Shown here piece after piece: positions 46,030 through 57,228 of a stretch of 64,000 nucleotides of DNA. The DNA is taken from assembly GCA_026225945.1 (NCBI GenBank), contig JAMJFZ010001816.1:6813501-6877500 (forward strand), read 5' to 3'. The DNA is from Cricetomys ansorgei. Taxonomy: Eukaryota; Chordata; Mammalia; Rodentia; Nesomyidae. The notes below the pieces were generated by a model. It was not told where the DNA came from. It made no database searches and saw only the letters and a program-made list of their open reading frames with translations. The position numbers and the translations under genes were made by a program. Position 1 is the first letter of the stretch; the number at the start of each line of letters is the position of its first letter.

Positions 46030-46238
46030 AGGGGCTGGAGAGTTGACTCCATGGTTAAGAGCACTGGCTGCTCTTCCAGAGAACCTGGTAGTCAATTCCT
46101 AGCACCCACATGACAGCCCACAAATGTCTGTAACTCCAGTTCCAGAGGACCCAACACCCACACAGAGATACATGCAGGCAAATCACTAATGCACATAAAA
46201 TAAGCAATAAAATCTTTTTCAAAAAGAAAGAAAAAGAG
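46030..46238 (+). mobile_element. B2 SINE, sense, with perfect target-site duplication
   Basis: GGGGCTGGAGAGTTGACTCC, GAGCACTGGCTGCTCTTCCAG, AATTCCTAGCACCCACATG and CCAGTTCCAGAGGACC give the B2 body. The tail is AATAAAATCTTTTTC plus an A-rich end. TCAGAGCTAT lies at 46020-46029 and 46239-46248. With both edges intact it is one of the younger insertions in the window. Confidence 0.96.
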
Positions 46239-46248
46239 TCAGAGCTAT

Positions 46249-46695
46249 GACCATCACTCACATTCAGACCTCATGCTGTGTTCAGTGCATAGATGACAGG
46301 TCCTCTCAGATACAAACCCTGCCTCCCAGAAGCCTTCGTGCTTTTCCTCCAGAACCTTGCAAAATTTAGAAGTACCACACTTCATTCAGAATTTGTGGAG
46401 GGACTGTTGCCATTGAGAACAAAGCTGGAAAGTTCAATGGAATGACAAATCAGAGCTTTATGTCCACGTGGCAGACATTAACACTAAAATAGATACAGGG
46501 ACATCTGCCTCCCTTCCTATTCTGCTTTTTATCCCTGGGAAACAGCTCTGTTTTCCTCCAGGAGCAAGTCGGCCTGAGCCCTTGTTGCATGTCCTTAACT
46601 GTCATTTGGGCTTCTCATCCTCATAAACACCTAGAACAAGGGCCCTAAAGGTCATAAGATGGGCAGCTGTTATTTCTGCAGAATGGGAGGAAAAT

Positions 46696-46697
<2 letters not shown>
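46249..46697. other. Unique sequence upstream of a long poly(A)
   Basis: No recognisable gene or transposon. I looked for a processed-gene copy ending in the poly(A) and saw no protein. Confidence 0.4.

Positions 46698-46736
<39 letters not shown>
46698..46736. repeat. 39-nt uninterrupted poly(A)
   Basis: 39 A residues follow AATGC directly. Long pure A runs usually mark recent retrotransposition, but no SINE or L1 body precedes this one. Confidence 0.95.
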
Positions 46737-46738
<2 letters not shown>

Positions 46739-47224
46739 CAAATGAGAGTCTAAATCAAGGAAAAGGTAAATAACTAAATACATGGTCCTGGAGCTTTGAA
46801 AAATTAAAATAAAAAAAAAGAATATGAGTTTGTGTTTAAAAGGCATGGGCTCTAAATCAGTTCCTTGCCCTTACTTTATTTTATTTTAATTTATTGTTAA
46901 ATGTCATCATACACATTTGGAGATAGAATAAATGTATAGAAAAAGAATGTAGCAAACCTTACAGACATGCCGTGCAGTCGCAACCTTTGATAATCTGTCT
47001 TGTTTTTGATCATTCCTCTATTTTTGTTGAATTCTAATTCACTTTGCATCTCACACATGAGACAAACACAAGACAAAAAGATTAAAATTCTCTTTATGGT
47101 GCATCTGAGTATCATTTTCATGCCCAAAAAAATAATGATCAGCCTATATTCAAATTTGCTTTATTCCTAGTTGCTTTTTAAAATTAGGATCCAAACAAAG
47201 TCTGCATTTGTTCAACAGCGTCTC
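46737..47224. other. Unique AT-rich sequence
   Basis: Nothing recognised. Confidence 0.5.
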
Positions 47225-47600
47225 AGGTAGAGCTTCTATTGCTGTGACAAAAGCAACTTGGGAAGAAAGGGTTTTTTTCGGTTTATATTCCACATCACAG
47301 TCCAAAACTGAAGGAAGTTGGGGTAGGAATTCAACACAGGAGCTGATGCATAGGCCATGGAGGAGTGCTGGTGGTTCTGAGTGCTAGAAGAAAGAGGTGG
47401 AGCAAGCTATGAAGAGCAAGCCTGCCCAGGAGTGACACCTCTCATAGTGAGCTGTTTCCTCCCATATCAACTATCAATCAACAGAATGCATGGCAGTGCC
47501 CACAGGCTAATCTATTGAAGATATTTTTTTTTCAGTTAGACTCCCTTTTCCAAAATTGTTCTAGCTGGTGTCAAGCTGACATAAAAGTAACCAGCATAGG
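47225..47600 (-). mobile_element. Rodent LTR-like repeat, antisense
   Basis: CTTCTATTGCTGTGACAAAAG, GCAACTTGGGAAGAAAGGG, GGAGCTGATGCATAGGCCATG and GTCAAGCTGACATAAAAGTAA are landmarks of a common rodent repeat of about 400 bp. Its opposite strand ends 'aaaccctttcctccccaagttgct...', like an LTR R/U5. I cannot name the family with certainty. Confidence 0.6.
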
Positions 47601-47632
47601 TAGTTACTTAAATTTCTTTCTCCATTTCTCCC

Positions 47633-47765
<133 letters not shown>

Positions 47766-47770
47766 AAAAC

Positions 47771-47826
47771 CCAGAACCTTGTACATGCTAGGCAAATGTT
47801 CTACTACTGAGCTATGTCCTAGCCCT
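47771..47826 (-). mobile_element. B4/ID-type SINE head, antisense
   Basis: CAGAACCTTGTACATGCTAGG, CAAATGTTCTACTACTGAGC and TATGTCCTAGCCC are the reversed tRNA-like head of the B4/ID group. The compound microsatellite directly precedes it where the 3' part would be. Confidence 0.8.
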
Positions 47827-48190
47827 TAAATTTCTTTTAATCTATTATATTTTTCGTCTCCTCTTTTATTTTTATTTGGGAAACTAATGGGGTTGTGTGT
47901 TAAATAATTATTCACATGCAGAATTTGTTTGATCACATCCTCATGGAGCCATGATTACGTTTTATTTTCATAATTTTTCGTAATAATTGGTTTTAATATT
48001 AGAAGACAGATGGACTAGGTTTAATTGAAGGCAAGAAAATTGCGTAAGTTATGGCTTATGTCTCTTCCTCTTTTCCTTCCAGCTCCATTAAAGTGCAATT
48101 GACAGAAGTTACAAATTGTGAATGATTTTTTTTCTCACAGTATTATGAACAGAGGCAAGGGTCCCATGAATGCCACTATTCAGCCTCAGT
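47827..48190. other. Unique spacer
   Basis: No feature seen. Confidence 0.5.
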
Positions 48191-48346
48191 TTTCTTTTTA
48201 CTTTTTATTTTTAATCAGGAACCCACTAAGTTGCTCAGACTGGCTTTGAACCTATTCTGGAGCCCAGAAAGCCCTTGAACTTGTGGTCTTTCTTCCTCGG
48301 TCTCGGGAATAGTTGAGATCACAGGTTTGGGCCATGATGCCAGCTG
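48191..48346 (-). mobile_element. Old B1-type (PB1/B1F-like) SINE, antisense
   Basis: After a T-rich start, CCACTAAGTTGCTCAGACTG, GCTTTGAACCTATTCTGG, CCTTGAACTTGTGGTC and ATAGTTGAGATCACAGG resemble a diverged 7SL-derived monomer in reverse. A ~22-bp addition near 48255-48278 distinguishes it from the young B1 copies. Confidence 0.6.
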
Positions 48347-48519
48347 ACAGAATAGTTTGATAGAGCTGCACTTGGTGAAATTACTATCTCAATAAAATTA
48401 ATTAATTCCTCTAACACCTCATATAATTACTAGTTTGCAAATGTTTAAGAAGATCTACTTGACGCACACAATGTAGTATTTTAACCACGGTCACTATTCT
48501 GTGCATTATATCACACAGA

Positions 48520-49655
48520 TTTATCCTGCAGAACTGAGCCTTCATATGTACGGCTAATAACTTTACCCTCCATGTGGTAACAAGTCATTCTCCTCTGTGT
48601 TATATTATATAAGCTCAAGTTTAAATTGATATGAGAAGGCTGTGCAGAGTTTGCTTTCTGTCATTTTCTTATTTTGCTTAGCTTAGTATCCTCTAGATTC
48701 AAGCTTCTTATTACAAATGATAGGATTGTCTTGTTCTTAATAATATTTTTTTATTCTTTGAGGACTTCCTACATGAATACAATATATTTTGATCATATTC
48801 TTGCCTATTTCCCCTCCATCTCCCTTCCCCAGACTCTCTCACATTTCTCCCTGCCAAATTCATGCCCTTTGGTTTTATTTTTTTTAATTCTAACTAAGTC
48901 CAATTAGTGCTGCTCACATGTCAGTGGTGTGTGTGTGGGTCCACTGGAGCATGTAAAGAAAGATGATCTTCCCCTGCCCAGCAGCCATCGACTGCAATAG
49001 CTCCTCTGCTCAGGTGGACATGTATCCAGGCTAGAATATAGGAACTGCCTTCTTTAGACCACTATGTGTTTACATTTTTCTTTGTTTATTCACATGACAA
49101 TAATGGACACTGGATTGTTTTTATTATTGGATATTATGAATAATACTGAACTGATATTGTTCTATATATTGATTTATTTTCCTTTAGATATATATCCAAA
49201 AGAACAGTCAATAGTGGTCTGGCAATTGTATTTTTAAGTTGTGGGGAACTTCTGCAATGTTTTTTCACATCAGCTGTAACAATTTCCCTTCCTAAGAACA
49301 TTGTACAAGGGCTCCTATTTATCCCACTTAGTTTTTTTTAAATAATGGACATCCTAAAATGTGTGAGGTGGTATTTCATTACAGTTCGGACTTGCATTTC
49401 CTTCATTCTCAGTGATGTTGAACATGTTCCTATACCTTTTGATGATTTATAAGTCTTCTTAGGAAAAACGTCTATTCATATATTTGGTTTGTTTTTAGTT
49501 GCCCTTGTTCTCAGTGTGCTATTTGCTTTCTTGCTGCCGGAATTACTCTTGTAGTTTGACTGTTTACCCTTTATCAGATACTGTCAGAAAATATTTTACT
49601 TCAACCCATAGATTGTCTCTTGGCTTTGCTTATTGTGCCTTTTGCTGTTGAATGA
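48520..49655 (-). mobile_element. Ancient L1M ORF2 end, antisense, split by an Lx fragment
   Basis: 48530-48749 has the reversed 3' part (TAGTATCCTCTAGATTCAAGC, TACAAATGATAGGATTGTC). 49062-49655 continues with GGATATTATGAATAATACTG, TTAGATATATATCCAAAAG, CATTGTACAAGGGCTCC, GTGTGAGGTGGTATTTCATTAC and CTTTGCTTATTGTGCCTTTTG. That is the standard reversed order of the L1M ORF2 end. The 310-bp gap is filled by younger L1 sequence. Confidence 0.78.
48750..49060 (-). mobile_element. L1 (Lx-type) 3' fragment inserted into L1M, antisense
   Basis: TTCTTTGAGGACTTCCTACATG, CAATATATTTTGATCATATTC, TAAGTCCAATTAGTGCTGC and CAATAGCTCCTCTGCTCAGG share landmarks with 53660-54100 and the reverse of 890-1290. Its presence between two contiguous halves of L1M shows that it arrived later. 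Confidence 0.72.
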
Positions 49656-49714
49656 AATGCGCTTGTCTACACTTGCTGTGATTTCCTGTTTTTTTGGGGG
49701 GCGGAGATTCAGTG

Positions 49715-50060
49715 TATGTAGTGGTCACCTTTGCATCACAGTGACAGAATATCTGACAGAACAACTCCAGGGATGAAAGGTATATTGTGGTTCCCATTCA
49801 CAGAAGTTTCAGTGCATCGTAGTGGAGAAGGTAGAGCCGGGCAGCTGAGCTCTCATGAGGTTATTAATAGAGTTGATGGTAGCAGGTGAATGTGGCTCAA
49901 ACTGCTGACATCACAGAACCAGAAGAAAAGAGCCAGCCAGAACCAAGAGTCTGGATAGGCTTCTGCCTGATGGTCATCTCATCGTAAATGTTCTACCATC
50001 TCCTGCCACTCACCAGGAAGCAAGTTCTCAGAGGATGAGCTAGTGCAGGAATACCAGATG
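49715..50060 (-). mobile_element. MaLR-type LTR, antisense (old)
   Basis: GTGGTCACCTTTGCATCACAG, GACAGAATATCTGACAGAAC and CACTCACCAGGAAGCAAG follow the order seen in the LTR at 42103-42573. It is strongly diverged. Confidence 0.45.
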
Positions 50061-50070
50061 CATTAAACGT

Positions 50071-50155
50071 GTGTTAGTCGGCTTTCTGTAACTGTGATAA
50101 GAGAGCAAGAGAAAATCAACTCAAAACATGGTTTTGGAGGTTTCAATATATTGTC
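50071..50155 (-). mobile_element. MaLR-type LTR 3' fragment, antisense
   Basis: TGTTAGTCGGCTTTCTGTAAC, GAAAATCAACTCAAAACATG and GTTTTGGAGGTTTCAATAT are the reversed final part of an MLT-like LTR. It begins just after the previous fragment and is a separate copy. Confidence 0.55.
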
Positions 50156-51589
50156 AACTGTTCCTAATGCTTCTTATGTTTGTCTGAGGACACATTTCTT
50201 TTTCATTTCTGAAGCACAGTTTTGCAGGGAATAACACTCTGGCTTGGCAAATTCAACTTTTGTTCACTTGAAACTGAATATGTCATTCCGTTCTCCCTTA
50301 GCCCACAAGATCTTACAGAGAAATGAGTAACAAGTACTTGAGAATCCCCTTGCAAGTGAGTTTACAGGGGCTGGCATGGGGGCCAGCTTATCATTTGATT
50401 TTGACCAGAGGACAAATTTCGATGGGCAGGTTTTGTTCTCAGGCTCACCGAGAGAGGGCTGGCAATGGGGTATGAGCAGTTGAGTGTGTGTTTTACCTGC
50501 TTGCCTTCAAATCGGGACCTCTGCCTCTAAATGTGTTGTATCTGTTTGCATAGACATGATTCAGGTCAGGTAAGGTAGCCATTGCTGTCCTCTCTAATGC
50601 ATCTTAACGTTTTTCTGTATTCTACCAAGCCACTCACTCAGATCTCGTTCTTATATTTTTGTTCACGGATGAGTGTTCAAATTGATGTTTTTATGAAGGG
50701 ATAAGTGTGAAAATCTATTCTACCATCTTGATGACCTCATTTAGAAAGGTGTTTATAAATATATTAAGGTACATACACTACATGGTAATTCTAATTTTAT
50801 AGTATGTCTTTAAATGATATTTTATTTTTGAAAGTTTATACACTTGTGCAATATATGTATGTATTCACCTTTCAACTCCTCTTATTACCTCTTCTCCATC
50901 TCAATTTCAAAACTGAGTTGTGTTGCCTCCTAGCTAGTATGTCCATGCCAAAGAATTTTATTGACCACATCAGAGTTTTGTAGCAATTTTCTATAGTTTG
51001 CCAATGTTAGTTCATTTGAAGTTGGAAAGTCACCATTTTATTTATTTGTGATTTTATCTTTCTGTGTTTAATAGCTCAACTTCTTTATTATAGTGGAGCT
51101 TTATTTCAGCAGCTCTTACTATAAAGTATTTCATATAGAAACGTTAAATAAATACTGAATTTTTTTTCTCCTACTCTCTTTTCTTAGCCTCTTTTTGGAA
51201 TAATAAATTGGTACCCTAGCAACCCCTAGTGGTGATCACTAATGGTTCTTGTGTAATTATAAAGTCACAACTTAAAATGCTCTAATATTTTAATTCATAA
51301 TAAATGTTACCACTTTTGATGATCCACTTGCTTCATATAATGAAGCCCCTCAGATCAGCTCTTGCCTCATTTTGACATGTCTTCAAAAATCATACATATG
51401 CACTCATTTCTGACCTAAGATATGTGTGTCAGATTCATCTTGAATTCTTCCACCCCAGGTCAGGAATCATGTATTTCTTAAAGAATTCTTCTTTTGTGTG
51501 TATATGGCATCAGTGGCCATTTTAGACGTCTACACTCTCATTTAAGCTTGCTTCCCATAAACCACCAGATGGAGAAATGATCAAGTATC
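50156..51589. other. Unique sequence with a possible L1 trace
   Basis: TTGAAAGTTTATACACTTGTG and CAATATATGTATGTATTCACC (50830-50875) loosely recall the reversed L1 3' end. The rest has no recognised feature. Confidence 0.4.
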
Positions 51590-52110
51590 AAGATGTATGT
51601 GGTGATTCGGTTCCTAAAGTGTCTCCTAATGAATAACATCTGGCTAGTCCAACAGTGGCTGTCTGCATGCTGGAGAGGTTGAGAATCGAATCCACGAAGG
51701 AGGATGCTTCAGTGTGATGCTGAAAGCCTGGGAGAGTTCTTGAGAAAGTCTGGTCCTCAGTGCACGTTATAAGACCAAAGATTTGGATGCTTGTGAAGAA
51801 TGGCACTGGCAGCAATGGGTTACCAGCACCAGGAAGCTGGGAGGGAAGATTGACAGACAGCAGCGTGGCCTTCCGAGGACCTCTTCTTTATACCTGAGTT
51901 GCCAACAGAATTCGCTATCCTTACTTTTAGGAAGGGTTTGCCACACTCTGTTACTCCAAGACAGTCTCTCAAAGGCTCACTGAGAGGTATGTTTCTCAGT
52001 TGATTCCAGATCCAAGGATATTGGCGATCGAGCCTAACCGGCACAGTCTCTTTGATGTTATTATTATTCACACTCATCCTTGTGGCTGAAAAAGGATGTC
52101 TCACATGATT
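51590..52110 (-). mobile_element. Possible rodent RMER-type LTR repeat, antisense
   Basis: GGAGAGGTTGAGAATCGAATCC, CACGAAGGAGGATGCTTCAG, CTTCTTTATACCTGAGTTGCC and CAGTTGATTCCAGATCC are in the order of a rodent LTR-like repeat I recall from murid genomes. The name is uncertain. Open frames of up to 94 codons across it are not gene-like. Confidence 0.4.
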
Positions 52111-53153
52111 AAACAGCTTTGGGATTAAAGATCTATCCTGTGGAGATCTTGTTGGAAATGCTTACCCACAGCCATGACCCAGGTTGCCTCGCCCCTTTCT
52201 TCTGACTCCCTACAGCATTTTGTAGTATGAGACACAATCAGGGGCAGTAAGGAGAGTCTCAGAATAGAGGAAAAGCCCAGTGTCCCTTCTCTTCTGTCAT
52301 TTACACGGAGAAATAAGAACATGTTGTAATTAATACTTGCACTGCAAATTTTCATCCTATGAATTTCAGAGGTAAACCATTGCCTGGCCCATTTTAATGC
52401 AGAATTTTAATAGGTGGGCATCCAGATGTTGGGCTCACAGAAGACATTTCTTCCAAATTAAATATCTTTCAAATTTGTCTTTGGATAGTTTTCAAATCAT
52501 ATAAATCTTTATCTCTTGAGCCTAGTCTCTATGTTCTTAGTTCTCTAAAATGTTCTACAGCAGAACAGCAGATGTTCTTGGGTTGAAGATGCTCTCTTTT
52601 CCAAACTCTTCTTCATCACTAGAGCAGTTTCTAGTAAATTAGTCTTTTCATCTGACTCCAATTTAATCCTGTAATGCTTGAGATTTTATTTCTCTTTGTC
52701 TCTAATCTTATTCAATAACAGAACTGTGGAAGTTTATTCATTTTAAAGACAATTCTATGCTGCTGATTATTACATTTAGGTAAACAAGTTTTACATCTGT
52801 GCATCCTTTCAAAGGAAAAGAAGAATGTTGCCAAATTATTAAATATTTTGTCAAAGTGCTTCAAAATTCTGTTTTTATTTATTCAATATTTTCATTGAAA
52901 TCCCTTATGAAAAAAACACTAAGTTCTCCTTTTACCTATACATTAAGCAGTTTATTCATTTTTTATTTCTTTAATTTTGGGTGCCAATATTTTACCTTTT
53001 GGGTACTTTCCATGAAGAAGATTCATAACATGGGCAATACTTATTTTTCAACTCCTTTTATAAAAGTAATTTTATAATCAAAAATGATTATAAGACAATG
53101 ATCAAAGTGTAGTACAATTGTGCTACAAAATGATATATTAACAAAAAACAAAA
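52111..53153. other. Unique sequence, nothing recognised
   Basis: A 92-codon AT-rich frame at 52799-53077 has no recognisable domain. Confidence 0.45.
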
Positions 53154-53158
53154 GTACA

Positions 53159-53535
53159 TTAGTCAGCTTTCTGTTGCTATAATGAAATATCTGATACAAC
53201 GATTTATGAAGTAGAGAAGTTTATTTACTTCTGAAATACAGAAATTAAGAGTCTAAGATCAAGAAGCTCTACGGACTTGGACTTTGTTGAAGGTAGATAA
53301 CGGTGGGCCATCAGAATGGTACATGCAAGCTCAAATGGTCACATCACAAATCAGAACAGAGATAAAGGCAAAACAAACTTTCAATCCCCTTTGAAGGCCA
53401 CACCCAACAGCATGAGGCTCTCTCACTAAGTTCCACTTTTCAATGATCCACAACATCTCCTAAGTCTCCCACACTGGAGACCTATTCTTTTACACATATA
53501 CCTTTGAGAAACATGTAAGCAAATGAAATTATAGC
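53159..53535 (-). mobile_element. MaLR-type solo LTR, antisense, with likely 5-bp duplication
   Basis: ATTAGTCAGCTTTCTGTTGC, TATAATGAAATATCTGATAC and AGAAGTTTATTTACTTCTG are the reversed 3' end. CCCCTTTGAAGGCCACACCC and TTCCACTTTTCAATGATCC are in the body. The right edge, read in complement, starts GCTATAATTTCATTTGC. AGTAC flanks it at 53154-53158 and 53536-53540, as expected for a retroviral-type insertion. Confidence 0.68.
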
Positions 53536-53787
53536 AGTACATAGCTGTGGCATGGCGGGAACCAATGTATAAGACAGCCAAACACATCTCTGTTGACATC
53601 ATGTTTTAGCTTAATGTAGAAAACTTAGACCTACACAGTTGAAGATTTTTGAATATCACTTTTTCTTCATTCTTAAGAATTTCATACATGTACACACTGA
53701 AACCTGACCATATTCACCCCATATTTCCTTCTTCCACCTCCTCATAAATTCCTTGCCAATATGTCCCCTTCACAATTTTATGATATG

Positions 53788-53837
53788 TTTCTCTCTCTGT
53801 CTCTCTCTCCATTTCTCTCTCTCCATTTCTCTCTCCC

Positions 53838-53889
<52 letters not shown>

Positions 53890-53890
53890 C
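53788..53890. repeat. (CT)n microsatellite
   Basis: CTCTCTC and CCATTTCTCTCT units lead into about 28 pure CT units, then ATTCTCTCTCTC. It lies inside the L1 copy. Confidence 0.96.
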
Positions 53891-54001
53891 TCTCTCTCTT
53901 TCAGAGCCCTCTAAGTCTAATTAGTGCAGCCCAAATGTGCATGGATATAGGACTATCCAGTGGGGCATGGAAAAATCTACCAGTAGTTTCACATTCTGAA
54001 A

Positions 54002-54043
54002 AAAATATATATGTATATATATGTGTATATATATATATATATA
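54002..54043. repeat. (TA)n array
   Basis: ATATATGTATATATATGTG followed by about nine TA units, inside the same L1 copy. Confidence 0.92.
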
Positions 54044-54766
54044 ATCTGTACCAATGGCTATCAACTGCCAATAGCTCCTTAGTAAGGGATGAGGCCTGGA
54101 AAACAACTTCCTCATCCATGACAGATTTAGGGCTGGACTGATCTTGTGTAGGTCTTGTGTAGGTAACCACACCTAGTATGAGTTTATGGCTGTGATAGGC
54201 ATGGTAACTCCAGAATTTGCTTCTCCATCATCCACCTCTAACATCCTGTCTTTGATGTAATCTGAGCCTGGTAGTGGTTGGATGTTGAGAAAACTGTCTC
54301 TTCTTTGGGACTGAGCATTGGTCTTATTATTAGTACTTTGACCAGTCATGCATCACAGCATTGACTGCTGCCCACTGCAAAGAGAAGCATCTCAGGCCAA
54401 AGCTCAGAGCAGTGCAAGACCACGAGCATAAACATTAATATTTTGAAGGAATTAACAGCATGTCTATTTAGTGAAATAGCAATACCAGCTTCTAACCTTG
54501 GGCCTTTGACCTCCCCAGCCATGGGCTATTGACCAGTGTTACACTACAGTGAAACCCCTTCTTATAGTGCAGGCTTCAAATGCAACCAGAATGCTATCAC
54601 AGCTGACCATTTAATTTCTGGAAAGATCCAGTATGTAAGTATTCTTATTGAATGTTACCATACTCTCATATAGGTCTTATGTTGCTGGTTTAGTAGAAAA
54701 TAAAGTTTAAAGAACTATAAACCAAGTTGGAGTATGATTTCTGCCAGTCATTAGACACAGATCAGA

Positions 54767-54767
<1 letters not shown>

Positions 54768-54803
<36 letters not shown>
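54768..54803. repeat. (CA)n microsatellite
   Basis: About 18 uninterrupted CA units. Confidence 0.96.
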
Positions 54804-54805
<2 letters not shown>

Positions 54806-55024
54806 GCTCTAATAAACAGCACATACTAATTCCTTTGAGTACACAGACATGCAGACACAGGGGAGTGAAGCTGATCACTACCAAGTGTTGATCATCGACT
54901 TTGCTAGTGTGTGCTGACATGGAAATTGCTGAAACACTAGCATTGATGGAAGTTTTTATTAATGGTACCCTAAAGCTTATTGAATATTGATCAGCAAATA
55001 ATGATGTGCAATTTATTACTGTAA

Positions 55025-55185
55025 TAGAATGCTTATGCACTGTGCTAAGATCTTTAAATTTATATCAGTGTTAGTGCAAACCAACACAACCCTCACAACG
55101 CCACATAACTCCACCAGGGTGATTATTGTTGTCTTCATACTTCTCTTAAACATGAGGAAGCACAGTTAAAAGGGCTTGAAAATGC
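55025..55185 (+). mobile_element. MIR SINE, sense
   Basis: GCACTGTGCTAAGATCTTTAAA, CCAACACAACCCTCACAAC, TGATTATTGTTGTCTTCATAC and AACATGAGGAAGCACAG follow the MIR order (cactgtgctaagcgctttaca, cctcacaacaacc, attatta, gatgaggaaactgaggc). It is a typical ancient mammalian copy without preserved ends. Confidence 0.72.
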
Positions 55186-55360
55186 ATGCATCTGGAGACA
55201 ATCAGTATCGGAAAAATGTGTGTTCTCTTATTATGAGTATGGACTTCATAGAACCTCTCCGGGGAGCACAGTGGATTTACAGAGCTGGGGACAGGTAAGA
55301 ATGAGGTAGTGGGTATGGGGAAGCACATTCTATACTTGTATAACATTATCTGATGCTGTG

Positions 55361-55365
55361 TGATG

Positions 55366-55397
<32 letters not shown>

Positions 55398-55400
55398 GAT
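55361..55400. repeat. (TGA)n microsatellite
   Basis: 13 TGA/TGG triplets with one interruption (GGTGATG). In frame it reads as a Met run, which explains an open frame starting here. Confidence 0.95.
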
Positions 55401-55883
55401 AGTAATAAAGACCTCTGGGCATATGGTACGTCAGGTAAGACTTGACGCTGAGGAGGGCACCACTTGTGTTATAAGCAGAGAAATGCAACTCTCACATGGA
55501 GAACAGCTCATACAAAGGCTGGAGGAAGACTTCCTGGTATGTCTACGGTACGGAGAAATCTCTGCAAGCCTGAGCTTGAAAAATGAAGGTGAGGCGCTCA
55601 ATGGGTGCAGAGCAGTGGTCAGGAGGAGCCAGTGTAGAAAGCAGCAGGGCACGTGACTGGGATGGAGGTAAGCCACGCTCCTCCGAGACTCTGGGGCCTG
55701 TGTCGTGGGGACATCATGAGAATGCTAAGAATACAAGAAATGGATGCACTAAATGACATAGTCCAGTGTAGAGAATTAAGCTATCGGTGCTTGGGTGTTC
55801 AAAGTAAATAATACGTGAAAAATAATTATTGTAGAATCAGAGAAAGAGATGGAGAGCTAGAGGCAGATACACACAAACATACG
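55401..55883. other. Unique or ancient-repeat sequence
   Basis: AGGAGGAGCCAGTGTAGAAAG with surrounding text recalls an old mammalian repeat, but I cannot place it. Modestly raised CpG near 55660-55710. Confidence 0.35.
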
Positions 55884-55986
55884 CAGAGAGAGGAGGGAGA
55901 GAGGGAGGGAGGCAGAGAGGGAGGGAGAGAGAGTGGGAGAGAGAAAGAGGGAGAGAGAGAGAGAGAGAGAGAGGAAGAGAGAGAGC
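55884..55986. repeat. Polypurine (GA/GGGA)n tract
   Basis: About 100 bases of G and A, with GAGGGAGG units then pure GA units. Low-complexity frames occur on both strands. Confidence 0.95.
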
Positions 55987-57228
55987 CTGAGTTCCATCAA
56001 CAAGTGGAGAGTCTGGGATTCAGAGGTAGAGCATATCCATAGATGAGATGGATGACGTGAGCTGCTTGGAGTCAAAAGACCCCCAAGTCCGAAGCACTGT
56101 GCCGGCCATTTCAGTACCCTCAGAATGTTTGCCATCATACATTCTTGAAAACTTACACTTGGAGCCACCCAATCGCGTCACTCTTGATAATATCACAATC
56201 ACACATCTACCCAAGGTAACCTCCCTCGTACATGTGACTCAGCTCGTCTCCCAATTCTCAGAATTACTAAATCTCATTTTCCATAATTGAAACTTGACAG
56301 AGTCAAGTTGAGCTCTCTTCAATTATGATGGACTTGAAGCATCTTCTCTGGTTCTCCTAACCTTAAACAATTTATGGCTACATGATTCCCTCTGACCCTC
56401 AGAAAATCCACATACAAAATATATCATGTCTTTGAGTCTTTTCTTGCTTAGAAGTTAAAACCGTAATCTTTGTATCACTGTTAAAAGACAGTGAGGGACT
56501 GAGGGACTTTGTGACAGTACTTTACATGCCCAAGCCTTCCTCATTCCTACCAATCCCACCCCAAGGAGACAATAGCTGTCTCCATGGCTACTGCATCAGT
56601 TAAGAGTAGCAAATAGGAAGTAATATTTTTGAGAGAATCTAGTGCTACATACACACCAGGCTCTGGAGTGTAGAGATAGTTTCAATCGAACACAAAGTAG
56701 GTGAATACAAATTACAGTTCATAAAATAGCTTCTAACACAGACAACAGCGGGAGCAGCAGCTGATACAACTCCTTACTCTTACTGTCTATGTGGAATCAT
56801 AGTCCAGTTTCTAGCAGCCACGTTCAAGCGATGCACCCTCCCTGCCTCCCAGACCTATACTGATCCAAAGGAAAGGCTCTGCTCTAAGTTGAACCAATTC
56901 AAATTTCTTCTTCAGAACATGGTTTCTGTTCTTTCCGATTTTCTCAGTGTAATGTCGTATTCACTAGTAGTGAATAGTTGGTCACCACACCAGTTTCAGG
57001 ACCTCAGTCTCTGCCCTGGACTCTTTCCGCTGATGATGGCAACCTCCAAGAAAAAAGACTTTAATGCTTTTCTTTTCTTCTACCTTGAAACTTAGCTAGA
57101 AGTTCAAAGGGGAGTTGGAATAAAGACATTTGTTAAAAGGGGGAATAAGGCAGGAGACAGGTGGGGGAAGCTACTACAATCTGACACTCAGAGAATTCTC
57201 AGAATTTCAGGGCCAGTTCAACATACAA
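55987..57228. other. Unique sequence, nothing recognised
   Basis: Overlapping frames of up to 80 codons on both strands (56020-56290) have no recognisable domain. Confidence 0.45.

Larger units (their letters stand above)
53660..54640 (-). mobile_element. L1 (Lx-type) 3' region, antisense, the longest copy
   Basis: TAAGAATTTCATACATGTAC, CTAAGTCTAATTAGTGCAGC, CTATCAACTGCCAATAGCTCC, TGATCTTGTGTAGGTCTTGTG, GCCCACTGCAAAGAGAAGC and TGACCTCCCCAGCCATGGGC are successive landmarks of the reversed L1 3' sequence. It is interrupted by a CT array and a TA array. The phrase TTGTGTAGGTC is duplicated at 54143 and 54155, a feature of the family. Confidence 0.75.

Noticed and set aside
46249..46736. Processed pseudogene ending in poly(A)
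   Set aside because: No parent protein or RNA recognised upstream and no flanking duplication seen. Retained only as a question.
53761..54141. 126-codon plus-strand frame
   Set aside because: Lies inside an antisense L1 and a CT array. Low complexity.
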